A DNA stretch of 64,000 nt, from assembly GCF_043290135.1 (NCBI RefSeq), contig NC_134703.1, positions 109,950,005 to 110,014,004 on the forward strand, given 5' to 3'. Shown in pieces: positions 1 through 12,543 of this stretch. Under the pieces are notes generated by a model. The model made no database searches. It was not told the DNA's origin and saw nothing but the letters and a program-made list of their open reading frames with translations. Position numbers and translations under genes: made by a program. Within the stretch, counting starts at the first letter, position 1. The number at the start of each line of letters is the position of its first letter. Source of the DNA: Rhipicephalus microplus (Eukaryota; Arthropoda; Arachnida; Ixodida; Ixodidae).

Positions 1-29
1 CATTGGAGTATATTGGGCCCTTCATGATG

Positions 30-306
30 CTTTCGCGGCCGTTTTGCTAGCTCCACACACACCAAATTCTGTGTTACGTGACATGAATGGATGACAAAAT
101 ATATGACTGGTGCAAACATGATAATCTTGACACGCATGTCATGTAGGAACATGACAACATACCACGCGTGTTCGTGGCTGTTTCGCTAGTTCCACATATG
201 CTAAATTTGGTATCACGTGACGTGAATAGATGACTAAGGTAAACGACACATTCAAACATAATAACCATAAAACGGAAGTCATGTACGGCATCATTTACCT
301 ACACCT
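30..306. repeat. Two-unit tandem repeat, period about 139 bp
   Basis: Two diverged direct copies lie head to tail, one beginning near 33 (TCGCGGCCGTTTTGCTAG) and one near 172 (TCGTGGCTGTTTCGCTAG). Both continue through a CACGTGAC-type motif, a GAATxGATGAC segment and a CATGTA segment. The array may continue beyond the left edge. It resembles a satellite-type tandem repeat. No coding potential is seen. Confidence 0.6.
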
Positions 307-432
307 CGTGACGTTGTGCTGACTTTAAAGTGACATATCAACATTTCTCATTCATGCTTCGCATATCATCGATTGTGACTAAACGTGGCAGTATTTTACA
401 TTTCGATCACGTGCTATCGTTTGTTGCCACAG

Positions 433-464
433 GCCCTCATTGTATTCTGCTATACAATGAGGGC
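433..464. other. Perfect 13-bp hairpin
   Basis: GCCCTCATTGTAT at 433-445 pairs perfectly with ATACAATGAGGGC at 452-464 around a 6-nt loop. A short GTTG/CAAC match flanks the stem asymmetrically. No promoter or precursor context is recognised. Confidence 0.7.
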
Positions 465-830
465 ACAACGCTAATGAATTAGTCTGTAAGATAAATACAA
501 GTTGAAAAAAATAGCAACCCGGAAGTGATATCTTTATAAAATTTAAAAAAATCAGTTAATTTTTTCATACAAAACAAGCAATCGAAACTGAACTGTCTTT
601 CGCCAGCATTCTCACAATTGTATGAAACGGTAGCGACGTTTTTTGACAGTGCTAGTCGCACTCGCTTGCCGTGAATATTCTGATCAAATGGTAAATACGG
701 CACAATTTAAGAAATGAAGGAAAAACAAACAGCCAAGCCCACGAACATGCATCCCCGCACGAAGCCTTATGCTACGACGCGATGCATGCGCACACATAAC
801 TTATAATACACGCTAACTACCTAGCCCCCC
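465..830. other. Unannotated AT-rich stretch
   Basis: Nothing recognised. It ends in a C-run directly before the target-site duplication of the LINE fragment to its right. Confidence 0.5.
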
Positions 831-1253
831 CCCTTATCAAAGAGAGAGAGAATAAAATGAGGGAAAGGCAGGGAGGTTAACCAGAAAATGGAGCATCCGG
901 TTTGCTACCCTGCACTAGGGGAAGGGGGAATGGGGAAGAAAGATTGGAAAGAAAGCGAAGAGGGAAATAGACGCGCGCGAAAAAAAGGGGGGGGGGAGCT
1001 GGTGTGCTACAGTCTATACAATAGGCCACTGCCACGCAAAAAGTTCAGCAAGGCCTTCACTGATTTTCTGTGAGCACACAAATCATGTCGTCTTTCCAGC
1101 ACTGATTGTTCAGACAAAAGTCTGTCGTCAAGGCGAGCTAACGCAGCAGCTAGTTGCCGTCTTTGCACGCTGTAACGAGGGCAGTGACAGAGAACGTGCT
1201 TTATAGTTTCATCGCTGCCGCAATGACCGCAAGCAGCACTCCCTTATCAAAGA
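831..1253 (-). mobile_element. 5'-truncated I-type LINE 3' end with 13-bp TSD
   Basis: The insertion occupies about 844-1240 and is bounded by perfect copies of CCCTTATCAAAGA at 831-843 and 1241-1253. On the minus strand an uninterrupted frame runs from 1243 to a TAG at 1007-1009. It encodes the C-terminal tail of an RNase H-type non-LTR retrotransposon: a CGHCG...IKHVLCHCP zinc-finger-like Cys/His motif, then a helical end finishing GSGLLYRL. The 3' UTR ends in CTCTCTCT, next to the left TSD. The open frame and perfect TSD suggest a fairly recent insertion. Similar 3' UTR sequence occurs at 9391-9500, 18840-19015 and 19165-19290. Confidence 0.85.
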
Positions 1254-1916
1254 TCTCAGCGGTACTTACCACTACGATTTTCTAGCAGTGCAGCGAAAAT
1301 CTAGGTGCACTAGGGAGCAACGCCTTCTATTTAGGAAGACCGCGTACGCACAGACCATTGTACTATACTTTTCTGCGGGTCCGCTAGGCAGGCAAGCGGC
1401 GTTCCGGCATTCCGCAGTATTCCAAGAGCGTCTGTACGCTTCTCTGTTTCGTACTACTCGAAGCAATGAATGATTTCTCCCGCAGGAATTACCCTGTATG
1501 AGGTTCTCACTACATATTGCATTGTTGCAATATTTCGAAGAAGAAAAAGATAACTGAATCACGAGCAAATCGTGCTTCTCTGGAGAAAATTACATTTGTT
1601 AACGTGACCACGTCTTTAACTTCACATGCACGGAACTTGACACAAGACCTCTACATGCACAGAAGAATTTCGTGCCATAACTGGGTAGGAAGCGTAGCGT
1701 GGGCGTGATTTTCGCCAGAAATAAAGCGAGCCAAGACATAGTGCCACTGTAGAAACGTTCACATGCACTCAACAAAGGCGGACTGGGTCGGCTCGTCGAA
1801 TGACGATGTGTCTAGATGTGTCATGTTCGTCTTAACGCTAGCCAGTCATATTGATGAAACATCAATTTTGGCTCAGCCAGCGGGACTCGATTGGGCCTGC
1901 TGAGACAAACCGTCTC

Positions 1917-1917
<1 letters not shown>
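1254..1917. other. Unannotated stretch
   Basis: No gene, RNA or repeat recognised. Short overlapping frames on both strands look like chance. Confidence 0.5.
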
Positions 1918-1954
<37 letters not shown>

Positions 1955-2017
1955 TACATATATACATATATGTATATGTATATATATATACATATACATA
2001 TATACATATATATATAT

Positions 2018-2052
<35 letters not shown>

Positions 2053-2089
2053 CATATATACATATACATATATACATATACATATATAC

Positions 2090-2154
<65 letters not shown>
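1918..2154. repeat. Long (TA)n/(TACATA)n microsatellite
   Basis: About 237 bp of TA repeats interspersed with TACATA variants. The apparent reading frames here (runs of Tyr-Ile) are artefacts of the repeat. Confidence 0.98.
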
Positions 2155-2155
<1 letters not shown>

Positions 2156-2309
2156 GTCTTTACGCTAACACTTTGTTGCAGCCTGCATGCACATGAGAGC
2201 TGAGTAAAGACGCCTGGTGAATCGTTTTTGTCCCTTAGTACCACATCTCACGTTGACAATCTTATAGGTTATATGAAGACATTAGTGAAGTTCTGCAAGC
2301 ATAATTACA

Positions 2310-4365
2310 TTAAATAAAAACTAGAAAAAAGACGACTAAGAAGCTGCCTTGGATTCGCAATGATATATTGCACATATTTCGCCGTGTTGCCAGACTGCGT
2401 TAATTTAGATACGCTAAACCTTCGCTTCAAGCATCCTTTGAGAAAGCCAAGGCAGGACTTCGCGCTGCCACAAAACTTCCAAAGACTTCTACTTTTTTCT
2501 ACAACTTCTTTCATCACTAATATCCAATTCTCGCAGCTTTTGGACTTCTGCCTTGCCTAGTACAACAACCATTTCCTCTTTCAAGAATAATATTACCATT
2601 ACAAGCGATCCCATTGTAGTTTCCAGTGCATTTAACTCTTATTTTCAGTCAGTTTTTACCCTCGACAACCATGTTGTTTCAATCTTTAATCATGACGTCC
2701 AAACCTGACAACTAGGTGATATTGTAATATACTCTGAAGGTGTATTGAACCTAATCTGGAGTCTCGACAGCAAAAAATGCTCCGCTTCGGACGGCATACC
2801 GAATTCTTTTTTTGTGAGATACTCCGCATGGAGAGCCCGTTACTCTACACTGATCTTCCCGAAATTCCTAGACTGCTGTGAAGTGCCATCTTAATGTAAA
2901 ACAGTGAAAATATTGCCTTCGTATAAATCTGGTCATAGACAACTCTTATCTAAAATAAAGGTCAATATCTCTCACACCGCAGTCACGCAAGAATGTTAAA
3001 AAACGTTATTCTTGAACGTATCTTAGAATTCCTCGACTTCAATGAAGTTCTAAGGTCAGCTCATCATGGTTTCGGTCGCGCCTACTGCCCTGTTACACGA
3101 TTAGTTAATTTCGCTCATGACATCACCTCAAACCTAGGTACAGAAAGTGAAACCTTTTGATTTTGTACTTTATTCCAAGTTGCTAGTGACACTTTGTTCT
3201 ATACTCAATAATTCCCGTCTTGTTTCTTCGATCGCCAGTTTCCTTCATTATCACTCAAAGTTTGCTTCTTTCAATTCAATAGAGTCAACCCTTGTTGAGA
3301 TCACGTTCAGCTGTTCCGCAGGGATCCGTACTGGGCCCCTAATTGTTCCTCATATATATAAATGATTTACCACACTGTACCTAATCTAAAATAAGATTAT
3401 GCTGACGATAACGTATTGTACGAACCCATCAATTCTGCGAAATATAATCAGTATTTCACTATCGCTAATTTCTTTCAGCGCTTGGTGTAAAACAAAGCAG
3501 ATGAACGTCAAAACAGTTTTCATTTCGTTTACCAGTGAGCAGCACCCGGTTTCATTTGATTAACATCTGAATGGTACACTACTTAAAAGAGTGTCAGAAT
3601 ACAAATACCTAGGGGTGATTCTTACCAAGCATTTTTTCTTAACTAACCGCATCTATCAAATCAGCGAGAAAGCTCTAAAAAAATTTGGTTATTTGCTTCA
3701 TACCTTGGCTAAATCTATCTTCGACACCAAACTACATATGTATAAGATGTCTATTTGCCCTATTTTAGAATATGCATCTGTAGTTTGACACCCTCACAAA
3801 CAATGTGATCTAAATATGCTTGACAGAGTCCAATGTAAAGCCATCCGTTTCATATGCCGTAACTAGAGTCACAACTTCTCATCATCAAAGGCCCTGAAAT
3901 ATCGCAAAACATTGTATAATTGCATTCTCGTTATCATATTAAATCTTCCAAACTACTATATGCAGTTATTAACTCCTCCACTGGTATCCTGGGCGGTAAC
4001 AACATAGCATTTATGTAAGAAACATTCACCCACAGCGCCCACAACTTCAACATAAAGCCTTTATTCACTCGTAAATACTCATTCAAATTTAATGGGTTTT
4101 TTTCACGTACTATAGATTGCTAGAGCTCCCTACCGGGCAGGATTTACTTACTGCCATTAAAAGATTTCATTGAGACCGCCACTAACCACTTCGACCATGC
4201 GTAAGTTCTTTTTTGTAATATGCAAAGTGTTTTTTTTCGCGTTTTCTCTAATGTAATTCAGTTTTGTATGGTTGTTTTATTGGTCTGTTGTTTTCGTCCT
4301 GTACTACTCATCCACTCCTGCTATAGCCCTGTACTTAAACTGCAGTATGTTCAAATAAATAAATA
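2310..4365 (+). mobile_element. Degraded CR1-like LINE, RT region to 3' tail
   Basis: Frameshifted fragments on the plus strand follow the order of a CR1/Jockey-type reverse transcriptase. There is a linker ending KKLPWIRNDIL (about 2330), then SKKCSASDGIPNSFF (about 2770), ILERILEFLDFNEVLRSAHHGF (about 3005-3075), a GSVLGPLL-like segment read as GIRTGPLIVPHIYK (about 3320-3360), and YKYLGVILTK...KLHMYKMSICPILEYASVV at 3591-3788. The 3' end is TTCAAATAAATAAATA at about 4349-4364. The same tail ends the minus-strand LINE at 27383. There are many frameshifts and stops, so it is a dead copy, 5'-truncated in the endonuclease-RT linker. Confidence 0.85.
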
Positions 4366-6111
4366 GGGATGCAGGCGACATACCAAAGAAGTGGGTAAGG
4401 TGACACTGGAAAAATTTACGGGAATAAACATATAATAATAAACTACATCGTAATATTGGCGAAACCCCCTCCTTTGATTCTATTTTCACGCTACCACACC
4501 TTTACAATATAACTGCTGCCTTGCGTACAGAGCACACAAATCACTGAGAGCTATGTTTGTTCTCAAAACTTTTCGGTAAAATTACGTGCTAAACACGAAC
4601 GTAAGACTTAGTTCTGGAACTTGCGCGGTCGCCAAACTTAAAAGAAAACATCGAGTAAAAAATCCCACCATATCCACGGAGTGATTGATGATGAGTGGGC
4701 GAAGCTGCAGAGGTGAATCGGTAAACCGTGAATCCCCGCAAATCATGCCCAGTCGATTATCATGTAAAGACGGTGAGCACGCACTGCAGTCGTTTTCCGC
4801 TCCCTCTTCTCCACCGCCTTGTCTTCATCGCTCATACTCGAAGCACACAGACTGCCGGCGAAAGAGGAAGCGCGCGAAGAGCGAACTTGTTTTAATGTAA
4901 GAGTGAACGCGGCCTTCTATCACGCGAGAGCACGTATCGGAGTGTAGAGAGTAGATCAAGTGTAGATCATTTAGTGAGCCATCTGAGTACTAGTAGTGCG
5001 AGTGCCCCAGTGCCATCTTGTGAGCACCCTGAGTACTATAGCCGTGGCTACTGCAACGCGGGATTTGCGTACGCCTCAAGGAGCTTCGATCCTAAAAGGG
5101 CGTATTCTTGTCCCACATGATTATATATGATATATCTTGCGTTCCTTCCCTTGCATTGTCGCTGCGTGCCAAGCATTTGGAGGTCACAAAAGACATGTAC
5201 GCTATCAACTTGAATTAGCATTTTTGATACAAAAGTGGCCAGCACCTGGTTTTCAAGAAAGGGATTAAAAGCAAGCCAGATGACGATTATTCTTGTGGGA
5301 CAATAAGACACCGTTCTTACTCGATCCTTTTTTTTTAGCGTGTTGCGATCACGCTGAAATATTTGATGATACATGCATACAATTCAATGCTCCCTTCTTA
5401 TATTATCGGAGGGCGACACTCAGTTGAGCCATAGAGATAGAGAGAGAGAGAGAGAGAGAGCTCTGTCATGAAAAGCAGAGAATTTAGCTGGCATATAAAT
5501 CGCTGACTTGCTGCACTGCACGGAAAAGACAATCGGCGATGAAAAGAACGAATAGGAAGAGAAATAAGAAAATGTTAAGATAGAAGAAAGATAAAATAAT
5601 AAAGCAAAAAACGAAGACCACATCATTGCCCATTGAATTAGAACGTGCTTTAATTAGTTTTTCAGTGGTGTCAAGCCAATACTAGAGTTGGACTAGCTGA
5701 CCGGTGCTGTCCAACTACGCGACCAAAGGTTTCATTGCATGCCTCTGTAGCGTGAGGCAGGCTAAATGTCTCAACACGCAGTCAAGGGAGAAAGTTCTCT
5801 CTGTCATCGAATGCACTGATATCAGTCTACTGCATGCATTGCTTGTATAGTGAAGGTGCACCCCAAGTACAGAGTTCAGTTTTTAAAACGCCGACTGCTG
5901 CATCGTGAATGCCATGACCGCGCAAAAATAAAAAGATAATTGACTTTTCGTAATTTTATTACTTTTATTCTTCGGTGTTATTAAATTCCAGTTTAAGAAC
6001 TAAAGCTTTAACCACCTTGGCACAGAAAGCACTTTGATAAATACCGTGGTTTTCGAAAACTTTTGAAAACCTGTTTGACTAGCGTCGAAATAACGTTTAA
6101 TAACTATACAT
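4366..6111. other. Unannotated stretch with an (AG)n run
   Basis: No gene recognised. A GGGCGAAGCTGC motif at about 4698 recalls the GGCGAAGC ends of family B, but no partner end was found. An (AG)n run occurs at about 5437-5461. The short frames at 5048-5374 and 5420-5626 show no recognisable domain. Confidence 0.4.
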
Positions 6112-6283
6112 TGGGTTCTCCGTCTCATAACTATGACATGATTATGATGGACACTGAATAGCGGAGGGCTCCAAAAATTTTAACCATCTGGTATTGGATG
6201 GAAATCAGACTGCTACGGCTGAAATCGAACTCGTGACCACCAGGTCAGCAACCGAGCACTGTTCGCACACCAACGCGGTGGAC
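6112..6283 (-). mobile_element. Ruka-type tRNA-derived SINE, degraded
   Basis: Read on the minus strand, a tRNA-like head (GTGCTCGGTTGCTGACCTGG with B-box-like GAGTTCGATTTC) is followed by the Ruka body (TTTTTGGAGCCCTCCGCTA...CATAATCATG). A-box, B-box and 3' body are in the right order, but with many substitutions. Confidence 0.75.
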
Positions 6284-6506
6284 GTAGAGACAATGTTTCT
6301 GCTCAAAAAGGTTTACGATCGACTGGTCACAAAAACGCGCGTTTCGTGACAAGTGGCTTTACGCAGGCGTCAACCCTTATCGTACAGACCATTTATGGAC
6401 TCTGCAGAAGTGTCGCATGAGAGAAACGGTGCGCTTTCTTTGATGCAGTGCTCTGTGAGATTACGACAATAAGCCTTCGTAAGTAGACGCCTACTAGAGA
6501 AATGCG

Positions 6507-6611
<105 letters not shown>

Positions 6612-8154
6612 TATATATGAAAGGGGCTTTGTCTGAAACTACCCCAGTAAATATTTCTATATATTTGAACCTCCTGCTCGTGCATGTCGTACGATATCCT
6701 CAACATCTGAAAAGAGACAACCATTTTAGCGTCAAAATTACGACCACACCAAAACGAACACAAAGGCAGGGCAGGCGCTAACTTGCAGCTGTTTACTCTT
6801 TGAGAAGTATAGGCTAATATAAATCCACTTCTCGGCGACTTCAAGAAATAAACAGTGGTATTCACCAAGGAATAAAGATGCAGACTTTCGAGTGAGAGCC
6901 CGCTCGGTCTGTGTGTTTCTTTGTTTTATGTGTGGTCATGACTGTAATGAGAAATTGACCATTGAATTCAGAGATGCACAAGCTAAGTCAACCACGAGTA
7001 CCACTAGACAATCATTAAACAGCCGTTAAAGACCTGTTTGCTGTATCGTGTTGTCTTTTTTTTCTCGCCCTTTAGTGGTACTCGGAATATTATAGCGAGA
7101 TATCTATGCGCGATCAAAATATCTTCATTGCGTGACAATTACATTATGGTTACACAATCATTATATTTATACGTGTGAACTTTATTAAATGGAAATCCTT
7201 TTGCGGAACATGTAGCCCCGCGCGTTTATTGGGCGGAGAAGTAAACAGAAAACGAATGTTTCGCAGCAAAACGGTGTGATTGTTAGGCACTGCAGGGTTG
7301 ACGAGTAACTCCGACCACCTAAGGGGGTTGACATAGAGTACCTAAATTGAAGCACAAGTGTGATTTTGGATGATGCCTGCAGCGAAATGCAGAATACATA
7401 TAAAATCCACTGGCTCTAATATTTCCTATTGGAACCTCTTAATCACGTAGCCATCGCAGCGCACAATGTATTGTCACTTCTTAACGCTTTAAATAAATAA
7501 ATAAAAATAAAAATAAATAAATAAACAAATAAATACTACGGCCTTCTAATCCATCACTACCGACACGAGCACAACATGCTCAATGCGGGACGTCACGCGC
7601 GGCACAGAAATTAGGTCAATTAGTTCACAACCCTCGCAAACGCTGAGTGGGAAAAAGTAGCCTACACATTAGCCTCGTCCACTCTGCGCAATATGGAGCC
7701 AAGCTTCGTGTTGCGGTCTTGCCGGCCTCTTTCACTCGCTGACGCGCACTCGCGCTCGTGACGACAGAGTTTTCTTAGCCGCTATCGGCGCTATCTGGCG
7801 TTACCAGGGAAGCATGTGATGCTTCCCGGCTGAGTGGAGGATAAGCGCCCTTTGAGTCATGTTAAAAGCAAACACGCGGATTCGTCATCGTCACAAAGGC
7901 ACGGTCTTTGACGGTCGGAACAACCTGTGTGCGCAAGGGCGGCACAGAAGAATTATACAACAAGCATATTTCAATACCAACAGGAAGGGGCGCGTAATGC
8001 TGTTTTGTATATGAGAAGCTATTCAGAGCACCTGGCGTACGGCGACACACTCTACTTATTGATGCAAGATACAGGGCGCAAAATCGCGAAAATACGTATG
8101 TAGAGAGCGATGGCAGGGAAAGCGGGGTAAGTTTCATGTTATGAAACCAATTGC
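6612..8154. other. Unannotated stretch with AAATA repeat and hairpin
   Basis: An (AAATA)n-type simple repeat lies at about 7492-7534. A CpG-richer patch at about 7660-7850 contains a hairpin at 7807-7827: stem GGGAAGCAT, loop GTG, perfect reverse complement. No gene recognised. Confidence 0.45.
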
Positions 8155-8396
8155 GGTTGTACGATGGTCATGGTGCTTGAATGCTGGCCAGGTGGTCACA
8201 GGTTGGAATCGTGGCCGCAATTAGAGGAGGCAAAACGCGGGGTACCCGTGAATATAGATATAGGACCATGTTAGAGAACCCCATGCAGGTGGTTCATATT
8301 TCCGAAGCCCTCCACTGTGACGTCTGTCATAATCATATCTTGGTTTTGGGACGTGATACCGCAACTAATTTCAATACGTTATATATTCACAGTATA
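8155..8396 (+). mobile_element. Ruka-type SINE, degraded
   Basis: A tRNA-like head (GGTCATGGTGCTTGAATGCTGGCC, B-box-like AGGTTGGAATC) is followed by the Ruka body AACCCCATGCAGGTGGTTCA...CCGAAGCCCTCCACTGTGAC...TCATAATCATATC...TTTTGGGACG. Both halves are present, so this is nearly full length. Confidence 0.8.
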
Positions 8397-9390
8397 AAGT
8401 GATAAAGAGGTCCATCTGATGAGCTCATTGAAATAAGTGCTATAGTTTAGGGCTAAGCAATGCTCCTACTGCCATTTTTGTCTTCAGCTCAGGTCATACT
8501 CACGTAATTTCTACTCGGACATTTACACGAGAGCCAACGTTACCTGTAGCAGCCTGATTACCTGTAGCGACGCGAGCCCACTTACACGAGAGACTGCGCA
8601 TACCAGTCGTGATACTAAGAGCACTGTACCTTCCAATGTCGACACACATTGAGCTGTTAACAGAGAAATAGAGAAGTAAGATAGAGAAAGAGTTAAAGGA
8701 AGAGGAGATTGAGGGGGAGGATGGTGGCAAAAAATGAAAACACATAACGTACACAAGTATGCAGAAATTTTGTGGAGACACGTATTTCACATTTGACAGT
8801 TTATAATTTTTTTGAAGTTGCACTGGCGAAGAACGTTCCTATGTCTGAAGGGGAAAAATGAGTATGAACTGGTATTTTTTCGAAATCATTGGGGAAAGCT
8901 TATCTGTAAGATCCGCATTTTCAAGGCAAGAATATCGTGTTCTAGATCAAGTTCTCTGGCGGTACAACCTCCGTATGTTTTCCCTTCTGTTCTGTTTCCC
9001 ACAAAATAGGCACCATCTTGTCCCAATGTAAGAGCTTCCCATTTGGTGTATTCTAGAGCAACTAACAAAAAAGCAAAGTGCTGTGGAGCAACACTGATCA
9101 ACGCAGCGCTGCATCGCAAATAAAGAATAAACGATCATTTTTACACCGACACCGCAAGGAAGCCACCCTAAAGCAGCTGATATTTGAAACGACTGTGCGA
9201 CTGCAACACATTATCAAAATTAGAAGTACCGGTTCTTCGTCGCAAAATACTGTGGCAACCTTGTGTTTTTTTTTTCATTCATCTTTGTAAAATGTGCCAC
9301 TATGTAAAATGTACCTCCCATACTGTTTGTTACAAGCATAACTTTTTCTCAGCTCTTTTACACGACGTCATGGCTGCTGTATTGTGGATA
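8397..9390. other. Unannotated stretch
   Basis: No recognisable gene or repeat. Overlapping frames of 65-107 codons on both strands lack domain signatures. Confidence 0.4.
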
Positions 9391-9500
9391 GAAAGAGAGA
9401 GAGAGAGAAGAAATGTAGGAAAGGTATGGAGGTTAACTAGACTATGCGTCCAGTTTGCTACCCTACGCATGGGTAGGGGGGAGTACAAAAAGAGAGTGTG
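9391..9500 (-). mobile_element. I-type LINE 3' UTR fragment
   Basis: The segment GGTATGGAGGTTAACTAGAC...CCAGTTTGCTACCCTACGCA, bordered by (GA)n, matches the 3' UTR of the LINE at 844-1006 (GGAGGTTAACCAGAAAATGG...GGTTTGCTACCCTGCACTAG). Only the 3' UTR is present; no coding end is seen. Confidence 0.7.
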
Positions 9501-10587
9501 GATAGATCTTGATAATTATTACCAGCTGTTCAGATAAGAAGATGGCAGTGGCGTAGATAAGCGTATGCTCGTCATGCTTCTCTACGGCTTGCGTCTCCTG
9601 TACTCCGATTGCATCATAAAGAGCAGCGCAGGAACACACGGAATACTATCTCGAAAACACGTCACTGTACTGGCAACTATGTTTAATTAAAAAAACAACT
9701 GACATTAGGTGTAGTCTAAATACAGAAACTTCCGAGTGCAGTGAACTGTCGTTTTTGTCATGTTCCGCAGCTTGTAGCGTTGGGCTGGATTTTGCGACGA
9801 AATTCTATCAACTCCTCCCACTTAACGCGTTTTGATATTTTACTGCTGTGACTGCGGCTTGAAATTTTTCTCTACACAAATGCACGTGTCAACTTTCATG
9901 CTCGAAGGAATTAGCTATTGCATAGTAGCAACGTTGTGACACTATAAGCCATAAGCCCTTAAATATTTCATCGACAGCTACTCCTAATAATATTAGTACA
10001 GGTAATACACGTAATATGAGTCACATAGTATGAATAAAATAAACACATAGTATCATCACATAACAGAAATCACGAAACAATGCATACAAAACATTTCTAG
10101 TGGCTATACACATTTTTCAACATGATCGCTTTAGTGAGGCCGAATGATGAACAGAGACTCCTGTCGCACGTTCCGACGTCGATTTTTGCCGATTACATAA
10201 CGCGTATTCATAGTTCACCATGAGTTCGGGATTTTCTCTTAAGCACCTGCTAACGACTATACATTTTGTTTTTGAGCTTAAAAACTACGCTGGCCATTCA
10301 CTTTCCTATGCGCTTGAAGCTTCGTCGACGTCCAGGTTTGATTCAGGACTGGGCGCGCTAGATAATGCATTACTCGCGCATCGCATTCAGGGACATCTGA
10401 AAACTCGATACTAGAGAAAAGTTGCGGCATCGTCAATCCTTTGTTATAGAGGCTGGTTTGAGCGCACAGCTGCTTTATATGCTGCTGGTTTTTTCACGCT
10501 CTCAAAGCGCTGGTTGTAGTATAGTTCTTGGACTTGGAACGTGTGTAGTAATGCGAAGGTACAATGTCTATCGACGATAGTGCTGCC
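9501..10587. other. Unannotated AT-rich stretch
   Basis: Nothing recognised. Confidence 0.4.
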
Positions 10588-11065
10588 TTAGGACGAGCAG
10601 CGGCCGGTATGCGAAGCGTTAAACATGTGCGAAAGTATGGTCACATTTGACGCACGCGCAAGAACTAGCCGGTTGCTTGTTGACACAAAAGAAACGGCGT
10701 GAGCTAAAGGGGGGTTCGGGCGTAAAGATAAGGTGACCGTTATGCGTTTTGTCTCGACGTCACAATGGCCTGAAACAGGCGGCCAAGCCCCTCTGAGCGC
10801 GACCGCAGCCTTCGCCCTTCCGCGGAGGGAAACGCAGGCGACACGAAGGGCAGAGATAAAGTCAGTAGAGCACGCGGTGTTCGCACAGAGGGACACTCGC
10901 AGCGGCGACGCTCTGTGGGCTTTATTCCCGGTGCCGACGGGGGTTAGAGAGGCGCCAAACAACTTCGTCGCTGGACGGATAGGAGCAACGCGTGGTGATG
11001 AACACCTGTACCTCCCACCAACGGTAGGCGAGACACTGGCCGTCGGCAGCACCGATTGTATGTAA
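10588..11065. other. CpG-rich patch with overlapping open frames
   Basis: This patch is clearly richer in GC and CpG than its AT-rich surroundings. It is open on both strands: minus 10588-11052 (154 codons) and plus 10733-11065 (110 codons). The plus frame contains readable blocks such as RREAT-like RRETQATRRAEIKSVEH and FPVPTGVREAPNNF. No known domain, signal peptide or splice context is recognised. Openness on both strands is expected of GC-rich DNA, so neither frame is called as a gene. It may be part of an unrecognised repeat or a decayed transposon. Confidence 0.35.
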
Positions 11066-12474
11066 CAACTTTTCTCATATATGACGTTGGTGCTATTTAT
11101 TGCTGAAATATCGCTGACGCAGTGATATATATTTGTACATGAAGATCGTACGTGTCACAGAGCTTATTTTTGCAATTTTTTTGCCAGACTTTTTTTTCTT
11201 TTGTTGAATCATACAATACAAAAGATCATCAAACTGTTTGGACCCGTAGCCAATGGCTAGTCCTGGGTCCAAAAAGAAAATGTATACAGTGATGCAGGCT
11301 TACTGTTACATAAAAAAGAAACTAACACTCAGAAACACAGGGTGTTCTACAGTACAACTACAGTACAATTCGCTGGCATGTCTCAAAGCGTGCGTGTTAA
11401 TTGCAGTGCCAACAGAAAGGCATGACTTACAATTAACAAATTTGAGTCAACTTTTGAAATTAATACACATTTTTCACGATAGGTACAGTGCTGCTAGAGG
11501 CGACAGGCAAAAGCGAATTTCGTGGCTTTCCGGTCGACGCGAGAGCATGGGAGTAGGTGCGTTTTTTTCCCGTCCATTGCCTCCGCGATGGCGCGCTGGC
11601 AAGTTTCGGAGGCCACGAGCCACCAAGAATGTTTCTTGTTGGCTCCGCCAGAGTGATTCCGGTGCGCGTACGCAAAAGGCGCCCGTTAAACAAGTCCTTT
11701 ATTCAAGGCACATATAGTACAAATGTTGCATTGCAACCATTAAGTCCTTGAGCTATTTTTCCTGACGTGGCAGCTCTCTCTGCAAGGATCATTTGTTTCA
11801 AAAACTGCACTTGGGGCACGTCGTGTGATATTGTGCAGAATCAAATTGCTTTTAGCTAGAAAAAAATACGTTGCGCTTGGAGCAAGGCTGCAATTTTTTT
11901 TCACAAAACTTGTATCAAGCTCATGTAAACTTGAGTTCTGCTGCTACAGAATTAATTTAAAGCTCATTAGTTAAGAAATTGATTGGCGTATTCACATGAT
12001 AAAGTGAACCTCACCAGTTTGGTATTATTCGGCGTAGAACATGATCGGAGCTTTCCGATATATTGGCTATTTGTTTGCTATCGCTAATTTTCCACAATAT
12101 TTAGGACATAGCTCCACCTATTTAGGTAGGGTTAGACATTGAAATGTGAAGACCATATGCTGGTTTACACATCTAGAACTACTTTACTGTCTGCAGTGTA
12201 GCCGTACTTTGGCATGTTTTGGTGCCATGTTCAGCGTTCCTATTCTGTATATGAATTTTTTCCGACGCAGGTATTTAGCATAAATTTTTGAAGTACCTGT
12301 CAATAAATGAAAAGAGTATTTTGTCTTTAATGATATTTTTTGTATTACTGTGCTTATAAAATTGGAGAATGGTAAGTATATTATTGCAAGCTGAGAGAAT
12401 AATACAGTATTTATTCAGCATACAAAAGAAAAATATAAGTGGCACATCATATTTTTCACTATCTTGATTATTAG
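11066..12474. other. Unannotated stretch
   Basis: A GC-richer section at about 11500-11700 carries overlapping frames without recognisable domains. The rest is AT-rich and anonymous. Confidence 0.4.
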
Positions 12475-12543
12475 ATGCGGAAGCATCTTATACTCGCGCC
12501 TTGTAGTGCGCCGTCCGCGCCGTCCGCGCCGTCCGCACCGCCT
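12475..12543 (+). mobile_element. Element C, 5' end fragment
   Basis: The sequence GATGCGGAAGCAT followed by CTTATACTCGCGCC and CCGTCCGC-type triplicates is the same as the left end of the larger element C at 12918. The similarity stops at about 12543, before any heat-shock element. Both copies are preceded by ATTA. Confidence 0.7.

Noticed and set aside
1821..2244. Several overlapping 70-108-codon frames on both strands
   Set aside because: They are Tyr-Ile repeats translated from the (TA)n/(TACATA)n microsatellite.
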